Of a stretch of DNA of 10,897 nt, positions 6,357 to 10,897 are shown piece by piece; positions within the stretch are counted from its first letter, which is position 1, and each line of letters begins with the position of its first letter. A program made the translations under genes and the position numbers. The notes beneath the pieces were generated by a model. It saw only the letters and a list, made by a program, of their open reading frames with translations, searched no databases and was not told the origin of the DNA. Source of the DNA: an uncultured Oscillospiraceae bacterium (GTDB lineage: Bacteria > Bacillota > Clostridia > UBA1381). The DNA lies in NCBI GenBank assembly GCA_946531785.1, contig CAMNAT010000042.1, positions 1 through 10,897 on the forward strand, in the 5' to 3' direction.

Positions 6357-7148
6357 GTGAATGAAAAATATAAAAGGCTGAAGGAGTATATCGCCTCACT
6401 CGACTCTGTCGCGGTCGCTTTCTCTGGCGGAGTGGATTCGACATTTTTATTGAAGACCGCTCATGATGTTCTCGGAAACAAAGCTATAGCAATAACAGAG
6501 CAGACGGATGTGTTTCCGGAGCGCGAGCGCAGTGATGCGGACGGGTTCTGCAAAAAAGAGGGGATAGAGCAGATCATAATAAAAAGTGATGTGCTCGGTA
6601 TCGACGGATTTGCCGAGAATCCAAAAAATCGCTGCTATCTGTGCAAAAGAGCGCTTTTCAAGGATATAAAGAAAACGGCTTCAGAGCGCGGTATAGCATA
6701 TGTTTGCGAGGGATCTAATGTCGATGATGACAGTGATTACCGCCCGGGTATGAAGGCTGTTGACGAGCTTGATATAAAGAGCCCGTTAAAATATGCGGGA
6801 CTTACAAAGGCTGAGATAAGAGCATTGTCAAGGGAGCTTGCGCTAGAGACATGGGATAAGCCGTCCTTTGCGTGTCTGGCATCACGATTTGTTTACGGTG
6901 AGCGGATAACAAAGGAAAAGCTCGTTATGGTCGAGCGTGCGGAGCAGCTTTTATATGATGAAGGCTTTTCGCAGTTTCGTGTGAGGATGCATGGCGATAT
7001 GGCGCGGATAGAGATAAAGCCGGATGAATTTGAAAGGCTGCTGGGTATGGCGGAAAGGGTCAACAGCTATATGAGGTCGCTTGGCTTCAGCTATGCTTCA
7101 CTTGATCTTGGCGGTTACAAAACAGGTAATATGAATGTGGGGATATAA
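6357..7148 (+). CDS. larE: LarE, sulfur transferase of NPN (nickel-pincer) cofactor synthesis
   Basis: LarE is a PP-loop ATPase that adenylates the pyridinium biscarboxylate mononucleotide and inserts sulfur, yielding the bis-thiocarboxylate that LarC metallates with nickel. I chose the GTG at 6357 (263 aa). It has GGGGATGAT upstream, whereas the in-frame ATG at 6327 overlaps the -10 box and cannot be transcribed from this promoter. Seen: PP-loop SGGVDST (23-29), RCYLCK (C93, C96), DYRPG (127-131) and KPSFACLASR with C173, the position equivalent to the sacrificial Cys176 of Lactobacillus plantarum LarE. The CxxC plus C173 matches what I recall of the [4Fe-4S]-binding LarE type, which would use an external sulfur source rather than be consumed. 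The stop overlaps the larB start by one base (TAATG). Confidence 0.94.
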   Translation: MNEKYKRLKEYIASLDSVAVAFSGGVDSTFLLKTAHDVLGNKAIAITEQTDVFPERERSDADGFCKKEGIEQIIIKSDVLGIDGFAENPKNRCYLCKRALFKDIKKTASERGIAYVCEGSNVDDDSDYRPGMKAVDELDIKSPLKYAGLTKAEIRALSRELALETWDKPSFACLASRFVYGERITKEKLVMVERAEQLLYDEGFSQFRVRMHGDMARIEIKPDEFERLLGMAERVNSYMRSLGFSYASLDLGGYKTGNMNVGI

Positions 7149-7894
7149 TGGAAAAGAAGGATATTAAGGAGCTGCTTTCAGCAGTCGCAAGCGGAGCTGT
7201 GAGCGTTGATGACGCGCTCTTAAAGCTGAAAACAGCACCGTTTGAGGATATGGGTTTTGCAAAGCTGGATCATCACCGAGGCTTGCGACAGGGTGTGGCA
7301 GAGGTCATATACGGCGCGGGGAAAACACCTGAGCAGATACTGGAGATAACTAAAAAACTGCTTGATAGCGGGCAGAAAACGGTGCTTATAACACGAATGA
7401 GCCGCGAGGCGGCGGATATGCTTGCCGGGATTGACATGTTCAGGTATTATGAGCAGGCTCATATCGGCATAGCCGGAGAGCTGCCCGAGCCGGATAATGA
7501 TAATAAGATCGTTATAGCCACCGGCGGCACAAGCGATATTCCCGTTGCCGAGGAGGCTGCGCTGACAGCTGAAGCGTTGGGAAACAATGTCATAAGGCTT
7601 TATGATGTGGGCGTAGCGGGCATCCACAGACTGCTTGCGCACAGTGAGGATATAATGCGGGCGCGTGTTATAATCGCGATCGCCGGCATGGAGGGAGCGC
7701 TCGCAAGCGTCATAGGCGGCATGGCGGATTGCCCGGTTATAGCGGTCCCTACAAGCGTCGGGTACGGCGCGTCGTTTAACGGGCTTTCGGCGCTCTTGTC
7801 TATGCTCAATTCCTGTGCAAGCGGTGTGAGCGTTGTAAATATAGATAACGGCTTCGGTGCAGGATACCTGGCAAGCATGATAAATCATATATAA
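7148..7894 (+). CDS. larB: LarB, NaAD carboxylase/hydrolase of NPN cofactor synthesis
   Basis: LarB carboxylates nicotinic acid adenine dinucleotide and releases AMP, giving the pyridinium-3,5-biscarboxylate mononucleotide used by LarE. The 248 residues have an N-terminal helical part (1-50, with KLDHHRGLRQGVAEVIYG) and a PurE-like domain. Visible motifs are ATGGTSDIPVAEEA (124-137), DVGVAGIHRLL (153-163), AGMEGALASVIGG (179-191, E182) and MLNSCA (C223). E182 and C223 line up, offset by two, with the catalytic Glu180 and Cys221 known from L. plantarum LarB. It is translationally coupled to larE. No larC, larA or nickel transporter follows before the terminator, so larC must be elsewhere if the pathway is complete. 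Confidence 0.94.
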   Translation: MEKKDIKELLSAVASGAVSVDDALLKLKTAPFEDMGFAKLDHHRGLRQGVAEVIYGAGKTPEQILEITKKLLDSGQKTVLITRMSREAADMLAGIDMFRYYEQAHIGIAGELPEPDNDNKIVIATGGTSDIPVAEEAALTAEALGNNVIRLYDVGVAGIHRLLAHSEDIMRARVIIAIAGMEGALASVIGGMADCPVIAVPTSVGYGASFNGLSALLSMLNSCASGVSVVNIDNGFGAGYLASMINHI

Positions 7895-7899
7895 CATTT

Positions 7900-7928
7900 A
7901 AGCAGATGGGATCACCGTCTGCTTATTT
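7900..7928 (+). terminator. Terminator after larB
   Basis: A 10-bp stem, AAGCAGATGG (7900-7909) with CCGTCTGCTT (7915-7924), has one G-U pair and loop GATCA. It starts 6 nt after the larB stop and is followed by ATTTGCTTT, a moderate U tract. Confidence 0.75.
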
Positions 7929-7998
7929 GCTTTATACAAACATAACAGGAATAGAATTAGATTTTTTTGTAAAAAACTTATATAAGAATGAAATAAAC

Positions 7999-8027
7999 TT
8001 GAAAAGAAAGCCCGTTTATGATATAAT
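7999..8027 (+). promoter_or_regulatory. Promoter of the LTA-synthase-like/RNase J unit
   Basis: TTGAAA (7999-8004) and TATAAT (8022-8027) are separated by 17 nt in an AT-rich gap and lie about 40 nt before the coding start. The rest of the gap (7929-7998) is AT-rich with no feature I can name. Confidence 0.75.
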
Positions 8028-8038
8028 AACTTTGTATA

Positions 8039-8047
8039 TGGTATAAT
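8039..8047 (+). promoter_or_regulatory. Second, extended -10 element
   Basis: TGGTATAAT, an extended -10 (TGn-TATAAT), lies 20 bp after the first -10 without a good -35. Initiation from it would give a leader of about 15 nt that still keeps the GAGG ribosome site at 8058-8061. Confidence 0.35.
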
Positions 8048-8068
8048 GATTATGAATGAGGTAAAATA

Positions 8069-10117
8069 ATGATAAAGAAGAATCCGACTTGGAAGATCGT
8101 GCTTGCGTTTTTGCTTGCGTTCGGACTGTGGAGCTTTACGCTGTTCAACACAGGTCTTTTCGGCTCGGTAGATAGATTAGAGAGCTTCGATCTCTTATAT
8201 TTTATAATTGCGCTGGCATGCTGCATACCTATCTTCCTGCTCGGCGCGGTCAGGGTCGAGCTTGGAAAAAAGACGTACATCGCTGTGAGTATAACGGCAT
8301 ATGTGTTTGCCATAGTCGGGGCAATGGCAGTTTCGATATTGTTCTGTGACGGATTCCTTTCAACACCGTACATATTTATTGTGAACACTGCCTTTTATCT
8401 TATTGTCGCAGCACTGGCGCTTGTGGCATCAGGCAGTATGCGCGTATCGGCGCTTGCGGCGCTTGTGGTCTCATATATATTCAATGTTGCGATCTTTATC
8501 ATATATTGCTTCAGAGGCACAGCGCTTTCGCCGACAGACATTTACGGCGTGGGAACGGCGATGAATGTTGCGGCGCAGTACAGCTTTATGTTGAAATATC
8601 AGATCATCACCGCTACGATCGTCACCATTGCGCTTGCTATGCTCGTTTGCAAGTTCCCGATAAGGATAAAAAAGTTCCGTTTCAGACCGCTTGTGATGCG
8701 GCTTGCGGGCGCGGTGACAGCTGCGGCTTGCGCGGCGTTTATACTTTCGGTAAATGTGAATGATTTTGATATATCCGCATTCGATCAGTATTATGCGAAT
8801 CTGAACTTCGGCTCCGCATTCGGTTTCTATGCCAACGCTACGAAGATGGGGCTTCAAAAGCATGATACATATGATACTGAGTATCTGAATTATCTTTTGA
8901 GCGCATATGAGCAGGACAGGACGGTGCCGGCGGACAAGCCCAATGTGGTAGTTATAATGAACGAAAGCTTTTCCGATCTTTCGGCGGTAGGAGAGTTTGA
9001 CACAAATATCCCATATCTGCAGTTCACGAATACGTTATCCAGAAATACTAAAAAGGGACAGCTTATGGTATCACCCTTCGGAGGTATAACATGCAATTCC
9101 GAATATGAGTTCCTTACAGGTATGAATGTTGGAGTTTTGTCGCCCGGAGCTATGCCGTATATGCAGATGATGTTTGATGATGTACCGTATTCTATGGTGT
9201 CGCATATGAAGGCGTTGGGCTATCATACAACGGCATTTCACCCATATCCGAAAAACGGCTGGAACAGGGAGAATGTATATAAATATTTCGGATTTGACGA
9301 ATATATCGGCTCTGAGGAAATGGGAGAGTACAATTCCGATCAGTCATATTTGCGCGATTATCTGAGTGATATCAGCGACTATGATACTGTACTGAATTAT
9401 CTGCGCTCCGACGATCCCGAGACGAGGCAATTTATATTCAATGTTACCATTCAGAACCACGGCGGCTACCAGTATCCGTATCCGTACTTCAAGGAGGATG
9501 TGACACTGAGCGGCATGAACGGCTCATATCCGCAGACAGAGCAGTATCTGACGCTTATGAAGAACTCAGATGATGCATTAAGATATTTCATAGACGAGCT
9601 GAAAAAGCTTGACGAGCCGACGATCATTCTTCTGTTCGGTGATCATCAGCCGGGAATAGAGCGCGAGTTTTATGAGGAGCTTTACGGCAAGCCGCTTGAG
9701 CAGCTCACCTCGGAGGAGCTTTCGAGAAGATATTTCGTGCCGTTTATTATCTGGGCCAATTATGATATCGATAATGAAGATGACATACATACAAGCCCGT
9801 GCTTCTTGGGCGGAAAGCTGCTTGATGCTGCGGGGCTGCCGAAAAGCCGTGTGCAGATGTACCTTGATGATGTTCAGAGCATAGTTCGTCAGCTCAATCC
9901 GCTCGGCTGGTATGAGGCGGACGGAACATGGCATTATTTACCGAAGACAGCGGCGCTTGATAATTATTATAATCTGCAATACGCCATACTTACAAATGAA
10001 GCTCTTAATTACGATTTTGAATATTCAGTCGCGGAGACCGAAAATCCGACGGAAGAACCGACGGAAGAGATCGTAGAAGATACAGAAGCAACAGAAGGAC
10101 CGACAGAACAGGAATAA
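8069..10117 (+). CDS. LTA synthase-family membrane phosphoglycerol transferase (sulfatase fold)
   Basis: The 682-residue protein has about seven hydrophobic segments (9-30, 41-62, 69-92, 100-121, 125-148, 174-194, 208-228), then an extracytoplasmic alkaline-phosphatase/sulfatase-type domain. Family motifs are NVVVIMNES (metal ligand E299), GGITCNSEYEFLTG (T341, equivalent to the nucleophile Thr300 of LtaS), NHGGY (H464) and FGDHQPG (D525, H526). The expected reaction is transfer of glycerol-phosphate from phosphatidylglycerol to a polymer or glycan. LtaS has five TM helices, so this longer membrane part suggests a relative, perhaps decorating another polymer. The tail (659-681) is acidic with PTEE/PTE units. 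The ATG at 8069 has GAGG 7 nt upstream. It is probably cotranscribed with the RNase J gene. Family confident; exact substrate not known. Confidence 0.88.
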   Translation: MIKKNPTWKIVLAFLLAFGLWSFTLFNTGLFGSVDRLESFDLLYFIIALACCIPIFLLGAVRVELGKKTYIAVSITAYVFAIVGAMAVSILFCDGFLSTPYIFIVNTAFYLIVAALALVASGSMRVSALAALVVSYIFNVAIFIIYCFRGTALSPTDIYGVGTAMNVAAQYSFMLKYQIITATIVTIALAMLVCKFPIRIKKFRFRPLVMRLAGAVTAAACAAFILSVNVNDFDISAFDQYYANLNFGSAFGFYANATKMGLQKHDTYDTEYLNYLLSAYEQDRTVPADKPNVVVIMNESFSDLSAVGEFDTNIPYLQFTNTLSRNTKKGQLMVSPFGGITCNSEYEFLTGMNVGVLSPGAMPYMQMMFDDVPYSMVSHMKALGYHTTAFHPYPKNGWNRENVYKYFGFDEYIGSEEMGEYNSDQSYLRDYLSDISDYDTVLNYLRSDDPETRQFIFNVTIQNHGGYQYPYPYFKEDVTLSGMNGSYPQTEQYLTLMKNSDDALRYFIDELKKLDEPTIILLFGDHQPGIEREFYEELYGKPLEQLTSEELSRRYFVPFIIWANYDIDNEDDIHTSPCFLGGKLLDAAGLPKSRVQMYLDDVQSIVRQLNPLGWYEADGTWHYLPKTAALDNYYNLQYAILTNEALNYDFEYSVAETENPTEEPTEEIVEDTEATEGPTEQE

Positions 10118-10121
10118 AAAA

Positions 10122-10126
10122 AGGAG
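10122..10126 (+). promoter_or_regulatory. Ribosome binding site of the RNase J gene
   Basis: AGGAG of AAGGAGG, 6 nt from the ATG at 10133, lies in the 15-nt gap after the preceding stop codon. It confirms this start and suggests a common transcript. Confidence 0.7.
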
Positions 10127-10132
10127 GAAATA

Positions 10133-10897
10133 ATGGCAAAAACAAAAAAACTGAGGATCATACCCATAGGCGGTCTTGATGAGATCGGAAAGAATCTGAC
10201 CGCCTTTGAGTACAGCAATGAGATAGTTATCATTGACTGTGGTATGGCATTCCCCGATGATGATATGCCCGGAGTTGACATGGTCATCAATGACATCACC
10301 TATCTTGTTAAGAACAGCCAGAAGATACAGGGTATTTTTCTGACGCACGGACATGAGGATCATATCGGCGGTCTGCCGTACTTTTTGAAGGAGATCAATG
10401 TTCCGGTATACGGAACGCGGCTCACGCTTGGACTTGTCGAGCATAAGCTGAGGGAGCATAATATGCTCTCGCGTGTCAGCCTTAACCGTGTGCGCCCGGG
10501 CGATACGGTAAAGGTCAGCGATATCTTTTCGGTAGAATTTATCGCAACAAACCACTCTATCGCCGACAGTGTTGCGCTTGCGATAAAGACACCTGTAGGA
10601 ACTGTGCTGCACACCGGCGACTGGAAGATAGACACAACGCCGATAGTGGGCGGAATGATAGACCTTGCGCGTATGGGCGAGCTGGGCAATGAGGGCGTGC
10701 TCGCGCTCATGTCAGATTCAACCAATGTTGAGCGTCCGGGCTATGCTATGAGCGAGAAGTCCGTCGGTGATACCTTTGATAAGATATTCAGCGGCTGCAA
10801 AAAGCGTATAATAGTCGCTACCTTTGCATCCAATGTGCACCGCGTACAGCAGATAATAGACGCAGCGGCAAAGAACAGGCGAAAGGTAGCGGTATCG
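10133..10897 (+). CDS. rnj: Ribonuclease J, 3'-truncated by the window
   Basis: RNase J is a metallo-beta-lactamase/beta-CASP ribonuclease with endo- and 5'-exonuclease activity, central to mRNA decay and RNA maturation in Firmicutes. The 255 residues present cover the beta-lactamase core and the beginning of the beta-CASP insertion. Visible motifs are IPIGGLDEIGKN (10-21), THGHEDHIGG (metal ligands H72, H74, D76, H77), NHSIADS (H141), HTGDWKID (D163) and MSDSTNVERPG (193-203), after which the beta-CASP region starts. The frame is open to the last base. The short N-terminus places the catalytic domain right at the start. Whether it is RNase J1 or J2 cannot be told from this part, though the intact metal ligands argue for an active enzyme. 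Confidence 0.95.
   Translation, partial: MAKTKKLRIIPIGGLDEIGKNLTAFEYSNEIVIIDCGMAFPDDDMPGVDMVINDITYLVKNSQKIQGIFLTHGHEDHIGGLPYFLKEINVPVYGTRLTLGLVEHKLREHNMLSRVSLNRVRPGDTVKVSDIFSVEFIATNHSIADSVALAIKTPVGTVLHTGDWKIDTTPIVGGMIDLARMGELGNEGVLALMSDSTNVERPGYAMSEKSVGDTFDKIFSGCKKRIIVATFASNVHRVQQIIDAAAKNRRKVAVS

Noticed and set aside
7220..7897. 225-codon frame on the - strand
   Set aside because: It lies fully antisense to larB, whose motifs are intact; its translation resembles no family and it has no promoter.
10025..10612. 195-codon frame on the - strand
   Set aside because: It spans the end of the LTA-synthase-like gene and the start of the RNase J gene in antisense, with a Cys/Arg/Phe-rich translation typical of a shadow frame.

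Overview
The window looks like chromosomal DNA of a Gram-positive, anaerobic, polysaccharide-degrading Clostridium-class bacterium, probably a gut Oscillospiraceae/Ruminococcaceae or Lachnospiraceae relative. This rests on strong AGGAGG ribosome sites, two FeoA proteins beside a FeoB with the long Firmicutes-type outer loop, an LTA-synthase-type protein, RNase J, a secreted-type pectin methylesterase, moderate GC and heavy use of ATA for isoleucine. The genus cannot be fixed from the sequence. No phage, IS element, CRISPR array, tRNA or rRNA was seen.

Layout. Positions 1-2651 (+) hold the 3' part of a large multidomain pectin methylesterase. It is followed immediately by a 58-codon gene of unknown function (2666-2842) and a strong hairpin terminator (2851-2886) shared with the convergent operon. 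Positions 2896-6207 (-) are a ferrous-iron uptake operon. In transcription order it reads: 57-aa FeoB-associated Cys-rich membrane protein, FeoA, a second FeoA, FeoB. Its promoter is a perfect TTGACA-17-TATAAT, and a second promoter-like sequence lies before the first feoA. A 17-bp bipartite word, GAGTTAG-N5-GTTAA, occurs at both promoters and is a good candidate for the iron-responsive operator.

Back to back with the feo promoter is another perfect TTGACA-17-TATAAT promoter on the + strand. It drives larE-larB (6357-7894), two of the three genes for the nickel-pincer nucleotide (NPN) cofactor; larC is not in the window. The LarE carries CxxC plus a third Cys, the pattern I associate with the [4Fe-4S] type, which gives a possible link to the divergent iron-uptake operon. 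A hairpin terminator ends this unit.

Positions 7999-10897 (+) form a third unit: a seven-TM LTA synthase/phosphoglycerol transferase-family protein with an acidic PTEE-rich tail, then, 15 nt later, the start of RNase J, which runs off the window.

The items most worth a second look are the uncharacterised 58-aa peptide gene behind the pectinesterase, the 13-residue acidic tandem repeats in the outer loop of FeoB, the duplicated candidate operator, and the back-to-back feo/lar promoters. Most of the window is recognisable biology; I do not see a clearly new multi-gene system.
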